DNA from: JBFHES01 sp041584015
Lineage (GTDB): Bacteria > Bacteroidota > Bacteroidia > Bacteroidales > M50B96
Reading direction: 5' to 3'
Assembly: GCA_041584015.1 (NCBI GenBank)
Contig: JBFHES010000027.1
Span: 1-28,416 of the forward strand
Length of the DNA: 28,416 bases
Shown here in pieces: positions 14,119 to 22,916 of this stretch. The notes below the pieces were generated by a model. The model had not been told where the DNA came from. It saw nothing but the letters and a program-made list of their open reading frames with translations, and did no database searches. The translations under genes were made by a program, and so were the position numbers. Each line of letters opens with the position of its first letter. Within the stretch, counting starts at the first letter, position 1.

Positions 14119-17025
14119 TTATCTGATTACTGAAATTATTTCCGTTTGTTTTAAGTTACCAGAAACAACTTCAATAAAATAGATGCCTGTATTCCAATTG
14201 CTACAGTTAATAAGGGTTGTGCTCAGTACATTTAATTGTTCTGTGTGCATCATTTTTCCATCAATTGAAAAGATGCTAATAACAGCTTGATCGCCTAATT
14301 CTTCCTTAGCTTTAATATTGATGCTATTATTTGCTGGATTTGGAAATATGCTAAAACCCATATCGGTATGTAGTTCTTTGGCAGCCAGTATCACCGGAAA
14401 TGCATTGGCATTTATGTAAATTCGAGCGGTGTCTGTGCTAATCCCATCATTAATTTCATATACAAGTGAGTCGTAACCAATCCAGTTTTGTGTTTGGTTA
14501 TTAATCGGCAGATAGTCTAATTGTAGAGTAATTGGGTTGAATTCAACCTCTCCGCAGAGTGCCGGGTGAATTAGGTTAAAGCTAACATTGCTGTTGTCAG
14601 GACTATATCCGGCATGCAGGGTAAGAACTGTATCTGGAGTAATCTCATGATACTGCCATAAATCAGAGGCCTCTCGTGCAGCGTCAAAATTCATTAGCGT
14701 TCCATCGAGTTGATTCCCACTAGCGTCTGCCACAATTGATCCCTTTGGCTCATCAAACCTCCAGCAAGCCTGTAATCCTGGCTCGTTTATCTGAGGTGGA
14801 TAGTACATGAACCATTTTACTTCTTCGTGGGTGAGTGCATAGTCCCAAACGCGAACTTCATCAAGCGTGCCTCTAAAGAATTTGGAATCGCCCTCAATGG
14901 CCCCAATGTACATTTGTCCTTCACCCAAATACACGTTGTTGGCATTTCTGCTTGCAACCTCTTCTCCGTCATGATAAAGGGTTTGCAATAAACCAACAGT
15001 ATCGAAGGTCATGCAGTAGTGATGCCATTTGCCATCGGTGTAGGTGGTATCGGTACTTATATCATCGCCATAAAATCCACAGTAAAATCTGTCATCACGG
15101 AAACCAAAATGAAGAGCCTTGCTTCCTGTGCCCCAATCGCCGTGTCCCATAACCATGTCGTCGTGGTATGAGGTTCCTTTTTTTGCCCAGAATTCCAATG
15201 AGAATGATTTATTTTTGATATCAATACTATCGGTTAAAATATAATCATCAACGCCATCCATGTACAATTGATTCCCAGAGCTGGCAATTGGATCATAGAG
15301 TAAACTCACTGTTGATGGATCACACGGCATAGACTCAAATGTGTCGGTTCCGTTAACATATATACAGCTTAGCATGTATTTGTATGATCCGTCTTCTAAA
15401 CCCGGATCGGTAAAACTCAGTATTGTGGAGTCGCTTACATAATTCAGAAATTCATTATTTTTAAATATGTTGTAACCAGCAATCTCCCAGTTGTTAGGGT
15501 GCTTAACAGGATAATCCCAACTGAGTTGAGCATCACGGTAGTTCATGGATGTTGAAAAGTTTGCCGGTGGATAAAATCCATTACCAGGAATAAGAACACT
15601 TAATCGGGTAGTAGCATCATCAATAATGATAACATTAGAATCCGCACATATATATTGTTCTGTTCCATTTAAATAGGAGTAAACAGAGAAGTTATGTACA
15701 AAGCCATTGTACATGTTGCCAGTGTCGGTTTCTGTAAGATTGATGAATAATCGTACTGCCTGGTAATTGTGTAATTGCTCGTAAAATTTGGTAATATCTA
15801 ATCCAAATTCAATGGAGTCTGTGGTACCATTCATTGGAAAATCGCCACCTTTTTTCTTTAGAGCGGTAAAATTATAGTTGATTTCAGGTACAGTAGCGCT
15901 TGTGTCGTAGGCGGCACCAGCAGTTATCTTTAGATGATTTCTTGAAGGGTGCGACATGTTTAGCTTGATGGCCATCTTTGGCTCGTAATACTCTTTTGCC
16001 TCCAGTACATATACTTTGCTTTGTCTGATGTGGTTTTTACCGGTAAGGCATCGGTAAGGAACAAAGGCTTTCCCGGCATCGCACCAGCCACCACCCCAAG
16101 TGTTTGCCATTATAAGTGCCCCGATTTCCCAGTCGCTTATGGTTACAAGTCCGTCGCCATCGGTGTCAATGTTGTTGGTGTATTGTCCATCGCCATTATA
16201 ATCATGCCTAATGCTGTCGTTGTATCCAACAAAGGTCATTGCATGATCGATGGTGGAGTCAAATTCCAAGACAAAGAAATCGCCCCAGTTGGGCGTTCCA
16301 AGAGCCAGATGTTGTACGATCCAGTCGCTGGCACCAGCACTAAAATTTGCTAATCCGCCAACTGATTGGTTTTCATCTGCATGATTATAAAACCAAGCCT
16401 TTAAGTTATTCAAGCCTTCAGGAGTGCTTACATCAATGCTATAATATTTTAAAGTGGTATTGTGCATGCCGGCATAGTATTTATCATAGCCGCTCATCCA
16501 TCCGTAGTTGTCGAGATTATAAAGTCCACCATAGGTAGCGCTATTCGGGCAACCCAGCTCCGAGATGATTTTCCAGCCATCCCAATAATTAGATCCATTT
16601 TCGCCACTTCCACTGTTAAGGAAGTTATAGGTGAAATGACTTGGATATTGATGAATTGAATCTGTTGCCGGAACGCCACGTACATAATCTATTTCGTAAG
16701 TGAAATGATAGGATGTACCACTTGCTTGGCTACAACTACCGCCAAGCTGATTAAATATTGGACGGAAATAGGGCTGGTTGGAATTGTCCAGTTGTGCTGG
16801 GAAGTTTTTTGCACTCTTATAGCTTTTAGGGATCTGTAGTTCAGGAATCTCATCGGCTACTTTTGCAGCTTCTTCTGCTGTTAGATCGCGGTCGCCGCCA
16901 ACATACCATGGCTCTCCGTTAGGATCGGGGTTAACGTTTTGGATTTGCGCCAAAGCGGCAAGGTTGATTGCTAAAGTAAAAATGACGAGTATGACAATCT
17001 TCAGTTGCAAGGATAAATGCTTCAT
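14119..17025 (-). CDS. T9SS-secreted papain-family protease with LamG domain
   Basis: A 968-residue exported cysteine protease. A signal peptide (1-27) precedes a C1-type peptidase domain (about 65-345) with catalytic C98 in GGSCSQASG, H261 in DHAMTFVGYND and N308 in NTWGGGW. Between the His and Asn lie two calcium-type loops (D275-x-N-x-D-G, and D287-x-D-x-D-G ending at D298), like dockerin or EF-hand loops. A fibronectin type III-like domain (about 485-575), a LamG/concanavalin-like domain (about 585-735, YMDGVDDYI ... LDEVRVWDYAL) and an Ig-like stretch (about 800-880) follow. The end is a type A Por-secretion sorting domain (FSIFPNPANNSINI, then NWNTGIYFIEV), so it should be carried across the outer membrane by the T9SS and cleaved or anchored at the surface. 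It likely degrades external protein. Confidence 0.92.
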   Translation of the reverse strand: MKHLSLQLKIVILVIFTLAINLAALAQIQNVNPDPNGEPWYVGGDRDLTAEEAAKVADEIPELQIPKSYKSAKNFPAQLDNSNQPYFRPIFNQLGGSCSQASGTSYHFTYEIDYVRGVPATDSIHQYPSHFTYNFLNSGSGENGSNYWDGWKIISELGCPNSATYGGLYNLDNYGWMSGYDKYYAGMHNTTLKYYSIDVSTPEGLNNLKAWFYNHADENQSVGGLANFSAGASDWIVQHLALGTPNWGDFFVLEFDSTIDHAMTFVGYNDSIRHDYNGDGQYTNNIDTDGDGLVTISDWEIGALIMANTWGGGWCDAGKAFVPYRCLTGKNHIRQSKVYVLEAKEYYEPKMAIKLNMSHPSRNHLKITAGAAYDTSATVPEINYNFTALKKKGGDFPMNGTTDSIEFGLDITKFYEQLHNYQAVRLFINLTETDTGNMYNGFVHNFSVYSYLNGTEQYICADSNVIIIDDATTRLSVLIPGNGFYPPANFSTSMNYRDAQLSWDYPVKHPNNWEIAGYNIFKNNEFLNYVSDSTILSFTDPGLEDGSYKYMLSCIYVNGTDTFESMPCDPSTVSLLYDPIASSGNQLYMDGVDDYILTDSIDIKNKSFSLEFWAKKGTSYHDDMVMGHGDWGTGSKALHFGFRDDRFYCGFYGDDISTDTTYTDGKWHHYCMTFDTVGLLQTLYHDGEEVASRNANNVYLGEGQMYIGAIEGDSKFFRGTLDEVRVWDYALTHEEVKWFMYYPPQINEPGLQACWRFDEPKGSIVADASGNQLDGTLMNFDAAREASDLWQYHEITPDTVLTLHAGYSPDNSNVSFNLIHPALCGEVEFNPITLQLDYLPINNQTQNWIGYDSLVYEINDGISTDTARIYINANAFPVILAAKELHTDMGFSIFPNPANNSINIKAKEELGDQAVISIFSIDGKMMHTEQLNVLSTTLINCSNWNTGIYFIEVVSGNLKQTEIISVIR

Positions 17026-17139
17026 TTCGGTGTTTCTTAAACTGTGAAATTTGTATCAAGAATGTAAAAATGAAGAATAATTTGTTAAGAATCAAAACTG
17101 ATAAATAGTTGTCGGAATTTCCAATTAGTACCAAAAGTA

Positions 17140-17173
17140 AGCTCCGAAACCGCACAAGGCGAATTTCGGAGCT
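17140..17173 (-). terminator. Hairpin between DUF2797 and protease genes
   Basis: A perfect 10-base-pair stem (AGCTCCGAAA / TTTCGGAGCT) with an inner CGC/GCG pairing. On the minus strand it is followed by TACTTTTGG. It lies about 160 bases past the end of the shikimate operon and may end its transcript. Confidence 0.5.
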
Positions 17174-17335
17174 AATTGAAATGCTAGTTTAAGCTACAAT
17201 ATTACGAAAAAAATAAACAAGCGGCTTATATTTTAAAGCATATACAGCAGAGCACAGTATTTATTCCATGCTTATGCGCCAGATGTTTTTGTCTGCAGTA
17301 ATTAATAAATTGCCTCGAAGGGGCTGTTCCATAGG
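17174..17335 (-). other. Spacer downstream of shikimate operon, with in-frame mini-ORF
   Basis: Part of the 310-base gap between the DUF2797 and protease genes. On the minus strand an ATG at 17332 opens a 23-codon frame ending at 17261, in the same frame as the DUF2797 gene and one codon after its stop. It encodes MEQPLRGNLLITADKNIWR plus four residues. It may be chance, a remnant of a longer C-terminus or a tiny gene. Beyond it the sequence is AT-rich with nothing recognisable except the hairpin at 17140-17173. Confidence 0.3.
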
Positions 17336-18133
17336 TTAATCAAGCACGCTTAGCTCTATTTTGTAGCCACCGTGTTTTCGAATGTTCAATACAGAGTTGT
17401 CTTCAAATAGCAAGTATTGGCCTCTTATTCCGATAAGTACTCCGGTATATGAAGGCACTTTGTCAAAGCCAATACTTTTAACTTTTTCAGGGTATTGATT
17501 AACCGGATATAGCAATTCTGTGATGCTATTATCTGATGAAATGAATTCCTGGAATTTTTTAGGGAGTAATTCGCTTATCCTTTCTTTTTCAGCAAGTAAA
17601 TTAATTTCTGTGGCTTGTTTATTTACCAGCATGTGGCGCCAGTTTGTCTTATCTGTAAGATGCTTTTTTAGTGATACCTCTAAATTTCCGGCTGTATTCC
17701 TATTAGGGACCTTTGCCAGCTTTATTGCTTTCCACGCACCCTGATCAATCCAGCGGGTTGGTATTTGTGTGCTACGTGTAATGCCAACTTTTACCGCACT
17801 GGTTAATGCTAAGTATACATAATGATCCTGAAGGCAGTGCTTTTCTGCCCATTCCATATCTCGTGAAATTCCTTCGTGGGCCTTGCACATCTCCGGACGC
17901 AGAATGCAGTCGTCGGTTTCCGGTAATGTCTGAAAGCATGGGAAACAATAACCCTGTGCAAAAGACGAACGCGTTTTCCGTCCGCAGGATACACAATTAA
18001 TTGTTCCTGAATATTCCAGCTTTATGGTTTTGCCCAGTAACTCGTTCATATAAACTTCTGTTTCGCTTAGGGGCAAGTAGTAACGAATCGGATTGTCAAA
18101 TTCCGTTCGCATCTTTAGAATATTTCCTGTCAT
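17336..18133 (-). CDS. DUF2797 protein with zinc-finger and GIY-YIG-like part
   Basis: A 265-residue DUF2797-family protein of unknown function. The N-terminal third has a two-knuckle zinc-finger pattern (C47-x2-C50 and C63-x2-C66) with further cysteines at 76 and 83. The middle section VYLALTSAVKVGITRSTQIPTRWIDQGA (given here as VYLAL, KVGITR and RWIDQGA, about residues 106-133) resembles the core of GIY-YIG nucleases. I know of no proven activity for the family; nucleic acid binding or cutting is a reasonable guess. It is the last gene of the shikimate operon, starting 2 bases after the aroC stop, so it is co-expressed with aromatic synthesis for reasons I cannot see. Confidence 0.85.
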   Translation of the reverse strand: MTGNILKMRTEFDNPIRYYLPLSETEVYMNELLGKTIKLEYSGTINCVSCGRKTRSSFAQGYCFPCFQTLPETDDCILRPEMCKAHEGISRDMEWAEKHCLQDHYVYLALTSAVKVGITRSTQIPTRWIDQGAWKAIKLAKVPNRNTAGNLEVSLKKHLTDKTNWRHMLVNKQATEINLLAEKERISELLPKKFQEFISSDNSITELLYPVNQYPEKVKSIGFDKVPSYTGVLIGIRGQYLLFEDNSVLNIRKHGGYKIELSVLD

Positions 18134-18135
18134 GA

Positions 18136-19140
18136 TTATTGTTTTTTATTGTTCCAAATGCGTGGACGTTGCTGACTGATCAGCATGAAGTCGGCAAGAG
18201 CAATGGCTGCAACTGATTCGATTATTACCGGAATGCGCAATGCAATGCAGGTGTCGTGTCGGCCGGTTATTTTCAACTCTTCAACCTTATTGGATTTAAA
18301 GTTGAAGGTTTCCTGTGCTTTGCTCACACTTGAGGTAGGCTTTACTGCAACATGAAACATTAGTTCGTTACCGTTACTAATGCCGCCGTTTATGCCACCA
18401 GAGTAATTCGTTTTGGTTTTACCTTTCTCGTTAATGATTGTGTCGTTATGCTCAGATCCATACATTTGGGCGGCGTTAAAACCAGAACCAAATTCAATTC
18501 CTTTGATAGCAGGAACCGAGAATACCAGATGACTAATTACTGATTCAATTGAATCGAAGAAGGGCTCGCCCAAACCAACAGGTAAATCAAAGGCCCGACA
18601 TTCGATTATGCCACCAATGGAATCTCCTGATGCTATGGCTTTGTTAATGGCAAGCTCAATGTTGGTAAGTCCTCCGGCCTCCACTAAAAGAGCTTTGGTT
18701 GTGGCGGGAGCAATTATCTTTTTGGCTATAACTCCGGCTGCAACCAAGCCTAAAGTTAAACGTCCGGAGAATTGACCTCCGCCAGATTGATCGGCAAAAC
18801 CTCCAAACTTTACATTAGACGTAAAGTCTGCGTGTCCGGGACGAGGCTGATCTTTAAACTGGCTGTAATCTTTCGTGATGGTATTCTTGTTTTCGAAGCG
18901 AATTAATATTGGAGCTCCACTTGTAAATCCATTATGAATACCTGTTTCTAGAACGGGCTGATCGTCTTCAATTCTTTTGGTGGTACCTTTAGCTCCGGGT
19001 TTCCTTCGTGCTAAATCTTCCTGAAAATCTTCTGGTGTTACTGGGATTCCTGCCGGACATCCATCAATTAATACACCAACGGATTTACCATGTGATGCAC
19101 CAAAAATACTTATGCTGAATAATCTGCCGAAACGATTCAT
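18136..19140 (-). CDS. aroC: Chorismate synthase
   Basis: Catalyses the last shikimate step, EPSP to chorismate, using reduced FMN. Family features: FGASHGKSVGVLIDGCPAG at the N-terminus, RRKPGAKGTTKRIEDD, RPGHADFT, GGGQFSGRLT and a C-terminal RHDTCIALRIPVIIES. The 334-residue length is slightly short compared with the usual 350-390. The GGGQFSGRLT form, in place of the GGGRSSARET seen in E. coli-type enzymes, matches the variant I recall from Bacteroidota. One oddity is alanine (codon GCA) in the first signature where nearly all relatives have Glu, Asp or Ser before Ser-His-Gly. The active-site His (H17) is kept. It follows aroA by 42 bases in the operon. Confidence 0.96.
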   Translation of the reverse strand: MNRFGRLFSISIFGASHGKSVGVLIDGCPAGIPVTPEDFQEDLARRKPGAKGTTKRIEDDQPVLETGIHNGFTSGAPILIRFENKNTITKDYSQFKDQPRPGHADFTSNVKFGGFADQSGGGQFSGRLTLGLVAAGVIAKKIIAPATTKALLVEAGGLTNIELAINKAIASGDSIGGIIECRAFDLPVGLGEPFFDSIESVISHLVFSVPAIKGIEFGSGFNAAQMYGSEHNDTIINEKGKTKTNYSGGINGGISNGNELMFHVAVKPTSSVSKAQETFNFKSNKVEELKITGRHDTCIALRIPVIIESVAAIALADFMLISQQRPRIWNNKKQ

Positions 19141-19182
19141 GATTTTAAAATCTGTGGTTTTTCAAAGATAAACAATTGTAAC

Positions 19183-20439
19183 TTATTCCTGACGATCTAA
19201 CATAACTCCCAGCGCTTGCAGATTGTTCCAGAATTCGGGGTAAGATTTTGCTACACATTCTGCACCTTCGATGATTACAGGAGCTTGCGCATTAAGAGCC
19301 GCTACTGCCAATGACATGGCAATACGATGATCTTTATGTGCATACACATGGCCGCCCTTCACTGGTCCTCCAGTAATCTGCATGGTATCCTCATTCATCG
19401 AAATGGCGATGCCCAGTTTGCCAAATTCCTGTTTTAATGCCTGTCCCCGGTCGCTTTCCTTGTGGGCTAATCTTTGAACGCCTTTAATGGTGCTTGTGCC
19501 TTTGGCATTTATTGCCAGTGCTACTAATGGCGGGAAAAGATCAGGGGAATTGCTGGCATCAAAATGAAAAGCATTAATTGGCTTTTGGTGAATGCTAAGC
19601 TGATTGTTGATTTTGTCAGACTCAGAAAAATTATATTCAATGGCTTCAATAATACGCCGGTCTGCCTGTGAGGATGTGCTATCCAGGTTGTTTAATTGTA
19701 CGAAGCCATTGATTGTTGCTGCTACAATAAGATTGCTTGCAGCACTCCAGTCGCCTTCAATATTTATTTCACTTTCGTGATAATGCTGCTGCCCCTTTAC
19801 CTGAAACTTTTTATAATTATCATGAGTAATTGTTACTCCAAAACTGTTGAGTGTTTGCAATGTTAAGTCGATGTATGGTTTGCTGGTTAGCTTATGAACA
19901 TGTATGACCGAATTGTTATGAGCTAGCGGTAGTGCCATTAAAAGTCCGCTTAGGAATTGTGAACTAAAGGAACCGTCTATGTGGACTGTTCCTCCCTTGA
20001 GCGGACCTGATACCTGAATCGGAAGTAATCCATGGTTTGACTTAAATGTTCCTCCCAATAGCTCAATGGCGTCTTTCATGAATTCCTGTGGGCGATTAAG
20101 CAGCGAGCCATGACCATGTAATGTGCTCTCTTGCTGGAGTAATGCCAGTATAGGAGAAAACATACGCAGGCAAAGACCTGATTCACCACAACTAAGTTCT
20201 TTAGATGTAGTTGTAAGGCCGCCTCTTATTATAAGCTGTTTTTCGGTGTGTTGTACTTTTGCTCCAAGGCTTTGGATGAGCGTTAAAACGGCTTGGTCGT
20301 CATTGCTAATGGTGTTGTAGTTAATTGTGCTTGTACCATTGCATAGCAGTGCACCTGCAAGTGCTCTTTGAAAATGACTTTTCGATGATGGTACCTCAAT
20401 GGTGCCTTTTATTGCAGATGGATGAATCTTTATCCTCAT
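19183..20439 (-). CDS. aroA: 3-phosphoshikimate 1-carboxyvinyltransferase (EPSP synthase)
   Basis: Joins phosphoenolpyruvate to shikimate 3-phosphate. Visible motifs are SSKSHFQRALAGALL near the N-terminus, CGESGLCLRMFSPI (about residues 83-96, corresponding to the PEP/glyphosate-binding NAGTA loop of the E. coli enzyme), SSQFLSGLLMALPL, HKESDRG, AHKDHRIAMSLAVAAL and KSYPEFW near the end. The 418 residues are normal. The altered CGESGL loop is the form usual in Bacteroidota, as far as I recall, and could change inhibitor sensitivity; that is inference. The start codon overlaps the aroD stop in an ATGA arrangement, showing translational coupling. Confidence 0.95.
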   Translation of the reverse strand: MRIKIHPSAIKGTIEVPSSKSHFQRALAGALLCNGTSTINYNTISNDDQAVLTLIQSLGAKVQHTEKQLIIRGGLTTTSKELSCGESGLCLRMFSPILALLQQESTLHGHGSLLNRPQEFMKDAIELLGGTFKSNHGLLPIQVSGPLKGGTVHIDGSFSSQFLSGLLMALPLAHNNSVIHVHKLTSKPYIDLTLQTLNSFGVTITHDNYKKFQVKGQQHYHESEINIEGDWSAASNLIVAATINGFVQLNNLDSTSSQADRRIIEAIEYNFSESDKINNQLSIHQKPINAFHFDASNSPDLFPPLVALAINAKGTSTIKGVQRLAHKESDRGQALKQEFGKLGIAISMNEDTMQITGGPVKGGHVYAHKDHRIAMSLAVAALNAQAPVIIEGAECVAKSYPEFWNNLQALGVMLDRQE

Positions 20440-21101
20440 ACGTGATTGGTATATAATCCAAGGAATTTATACATCTCGGTAAGTTCGGTGAAAGAATGCT
20501 GGCCTGGTGCTGTTAATTTCAATTGTTCAGGGGCTGCATAGGTGAATGATGCTCCTATAAGTGGTGCGATAACTCTACTGTATTGTCCGTTATTACCCAT
20601 GGCAAATGCAATAATGTTCTTATTGCCTGTATATAGATTAAGCAGGTTGCGAACATCTGATTCAAACTTGGCGAAACATGCAATTTTTATAATGTCCGCA
20701 TTTTTCTGTAAGCCCGTTTTGATGATGTTTTGCAGTTGAACTTTATCAGGAGTTTGTAAATGGTCATGATAAGATGTGATAAACTTCACTTTTTTCTGTG
20801 AGGCAACAGATAGAAGTTGTGCTTCTATTTGTTCATCATCCACCATGTCCAGATCAATAAAGTTCGCTCCCGCATTTATGGCCAGCATGTATTTTTCAAT
20901 TCTTTGTTTGTCGTTCAATTGTCCGGTTCTGCAGGTTGCTATCGACCGTTTTGCTTTTTTAAAGAGCGTAATAAATTCTTCATCACGTAAATCAAGCAAG
21001 TCTATTCTGATTTCTACAAATGTGGCAGATTCGATGATTGTAAGACATTGGCTAAATGTGGCCGAGCCAATGCTTACACATATGTTGTTTTCAGTTATCA
21101 T
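20436..21101 (-). CDS. aroD: Type I 3-dehydroquinate dehydratase
   Basis: Converts 3-dehydroquinate to 3-dehydroshikimate by a Schiff-base mechanism. The 221-residue length fits type I. Catalytic features visible are the His in ITSYHDHL and the Schiff-base Lys in DIIKIACFAK, plus the barrel-end segment FAMGNNGQYSRVIAPLIGASFTYA, where type I enzymes usually have MGxxGxxSR. The N-terminal ICVSIGSAT and VEIRIDLLD strands also match. The gene starts 2 bases after the aroB stop and its last bases overlap the aroA start, so the enzyme is made in step with its pathway neighbours. Confidence 0.95.
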   Translation of the reverse strand: MITENNICVSIGSATFSQCLTIIESATFVEIRIDLLDLRDEEFITLFKKAKRSIATCRTGQLNDKQRIEKYMLAINAGANFIDLDMVDDEQIEAQLLSVASQKKVKFITSYHDHLQTPDKVQLQNIIKTGLQKNADIIKIACFAKFESDVRNLLNLYTGNKNIIAFAMGNNGQYSRVIAPLIGASFTYAAPEQLKLTAPGQHSFTELTEMYKFLGLYTNHV

Positions 21102-21103
21102 GC

Positions 21104-22129
21104 TTATACTAAACCAGTAATAATCTCAAGTTCCGATAGTCGTATCTTTTCAACACTTGCCTTACCTATTTTCTTTAGGAAAACGAAATGAACATCAGTC
21201 AGCTCTCGCTTTTTGTCCATTTTTAGTGCGGTAAATATTTTTTGCCAATCATAGCTAACAGTGGTTGGTAAATTTAGATTACCAAGTAAGTTGATGATCT
21301 TCTTATATTCCGTTTTTTTTAGGTAGCCCCACTGTATGGACAATAAGGCACTTAAATTAATGCCGATGCTTACCGCCTCTCCATGTGTGAGATTGTACTC
21401 TCGCTCAATTGCATGTCCGAAGGTATGTCCAAAGTTGAGCAGTTTGCGCTCGCCGGCTTCTTTTTCATCTCTGGCAACAATGTCTGATTTTATTTGAACT
21501 GAATTGATGATTACTTTTTCTACAATGTCAGTTTTGAGAGCCAACATCTCGTTATGGTGCTTTTCAATGAAAGCGAACATTTTAGGATCTGCAATAAGTG
21601 TGTGTTTAACAATTTCGGCCATGCCAATTGAAACTTCCTTTGGAGGTAATGATTTCAGTAGTTCAAGATCGCAGATGACAAAATCTGGTAAATTAAAATT
21701 GCCAATTAGATTTTTGAACCCCTGGAAATTAACCCCGTTTTTGCCCCCAACGCTGGCGTCAACCTGCGCCAGTAGCGTGGTAGCTACAAAACCAAATTGC
21801 AAGCCTCGCATATAAATAGATGCGACAAAGCCGGTAATATCGCAAACAATTCCTCCACCTACTCCAACCAAAAATGTTGAACGATCTGCATTTATTCTAA
21901 TCAAGGCGTTGATGATCTTTTTCACCGTAGCATAAGTTTTTATCTCCTCGCCAGAACCAATAACAATTGCCTTGTATGGAGCAAGTCGGTGTTTGTAGAG
22001 CCCGTGGACATTCGAGTCGGTAATAATTATAGCTTGTTTGTTTCCCAGATATTTAGGCAAATTATCAATGCTTTCACCAATGATTATTTCCGATGTGCTT
22101 TGTTGTCCTTGAATTTTATGTCGATACAT
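21104..22129 (-). CDS. aroB: 3-dehydroquinate synthase
   Basis: NAD- and metal-dependent cyclisation of DAHP to 3-dehydroquinate, the second shikimate step. Typical features are GVGGGIVCDITGFVA (NAD-binding), ATTLLAQVDASVGGKNGVN, GMAEIVKH (metal-ligand Glu), NFGHTFGHAIE and LTHGEAVSIG (metal-ligand His residues). I use the ATG at 22129 (341 residues), two bases after the pabA stop, and not the TTG at 22138 that would overlap pabA. Length is normal (about 340-370). Second gene of the operon. Confidence 0.95.
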   Translation of the reverse strand: MYRHKIQGQQSTSEIIIGESIDNLPKYLGNKQAIIITDSNVHGLYKHRLAPYKAIVIGSGEEIKTYATVKKIINALIRINADRSTFLVGVGGGIVCDITGFVASIYMRGLQFGFVATTLLAQVDASVGGKNGVNFQGFKNLIGNFNLPDFVICDLELLKSLPPKEVSIGMAEIVKHTLIADPKMFAFIEKHHNEMLALKTDIVEKVIINSVQIKSDIVARDEKEAGERKLLNFGHTFGHAIEREYNLTHGEAVSIGINLSALLSIQWGYLKKTEYKKIINLLGNLNLPTTVSYDWQKIFTALKMDKKRELTDVHFVFLKKIGKASVEKIRLSELEIITGLV

Positions 22130-22131
22130 TA

Positions 22132-22707
22132 TTAGCAATATTTAATGTAGTTCTCAATCATCTTTTTACCATCTGGCGTTAATATAGATTCAGGATGAAA
22201 CTGAACGCCTCGTATGTTTAATTCTTTGTGCCGGATTGACATAACATTTCCATCATCGCTAAGAGCGGTAATTAATAGACAATCAGGAAGCGTGGCTTTG
22301 TTAATAACCCACGAATGATAGCGTCCAATGGTGAAATCATTTGAGATATTGGTATATAACTCCTCTTTATTGGTTGTTTGCGATACTGGCGTGGCAATTC
22401 CATGATATACTTCTTTTAGATTTTCGAGCTGTGCCCCAAAGCATTCACCAATAGCTTGCATACCCAGACAAACACCCAGGATACTTTTGCTTCCGGCATA
22501 GCGTTTAATGAGTGTGTTCATGTTACCGGCATCTTTTGGTAATCCTGGCCCCGGCGAAAGAATAATGTGAGTAAATTGCTCAATGTCATCAATGTTGAAT
22601 TCATCATTTCTAAGAACCTTCACTTTTAGATTCGTGATGGCCTCCACGTAATGCACAAGGTTAAAAGTAAATGAGTCGTAATTATCTATAATAACAATGT
22701 TTTTCAT
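22132..22707 (-). CDS. pabA: Anthranilate/aminodeoxychorismate synthase amidotransferase subunit
   Basis: Class I glutamine amidotransferase that supplies ammonia to a chorismate-using synthase for tryptophan or folate synthesis. Start taken at the ATG at 22707, which gives the conserved MKNIVIIDNYDSFTFNL beginning; the 24 bases before it are unlikely to be coding. The catalytic triad is present: C80 in GVCLGMQ, and H171 and E173 in QFHPESILTP. The 191-residue length is normal. The partner subunit (TrpE or PabB) is not in the window, so whether it serves Trp, folate or both cannot be decided; the symbol is tentative. It heads the operon that makes chorismate, coupling supply to use. Confidence 0.92.
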   Translation of the reverse strand: MKNIVIIDNYDSFTFNLVHYVEAITNLKVKVLRNDEFNIDDIEQFTHIILSPGPGLPKDAGNMNTLIKRYAGSKSILGVCLGMQAIGECFGAQLENLKEVYHGIATPVSQTTNKEELYTNISNDFTIGRYHSWVINKATLPDCLLITALSDDGNVMSIRHKELNIRGVQFHPESILTPDGKKMIENYIKYC

Positions 22708-22861
22708 CCCGGAACCGATTAGGTTAGGCAAGATAAGTATTTCTAATCACAGAAAAATATTTTTATTTTTTTATGGAAAAGCAGCGCTAGTTGTACCTGT
22801 ATAATAGTTGTTCGGGTTTTTTAATCATTAAAGATTATATGTTTTTTAATGGTTAAAAATG

Positions 22862-22894
22862 TTTTGTCGGAACAGGTAGATTTATATACATTTA
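22862..22894 (+). promoter_or_regulatory. Promoter of tonB gene
   Basis: TTTTG (22862-22866), 20 bases, then TACATTTA (22887-22894), one mismatch from TAnnTTTG. It ends 22 bases before the tonB ATG. The divergent pabA promoter should lie in 22708-22861, but I could not place it with confidence. Confidence 0.55.
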
Positions 22895-22916
22895 TGCACT
22901 CAAAAAATAATTAGAG

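Noticed and set aside
16021..16353. 110-codon frame on the plus strand opposite the protease gene
   Set aside because: Lies antisense to the catalytic domain, whose frame has clear motifs; it is a shadow of that gene.
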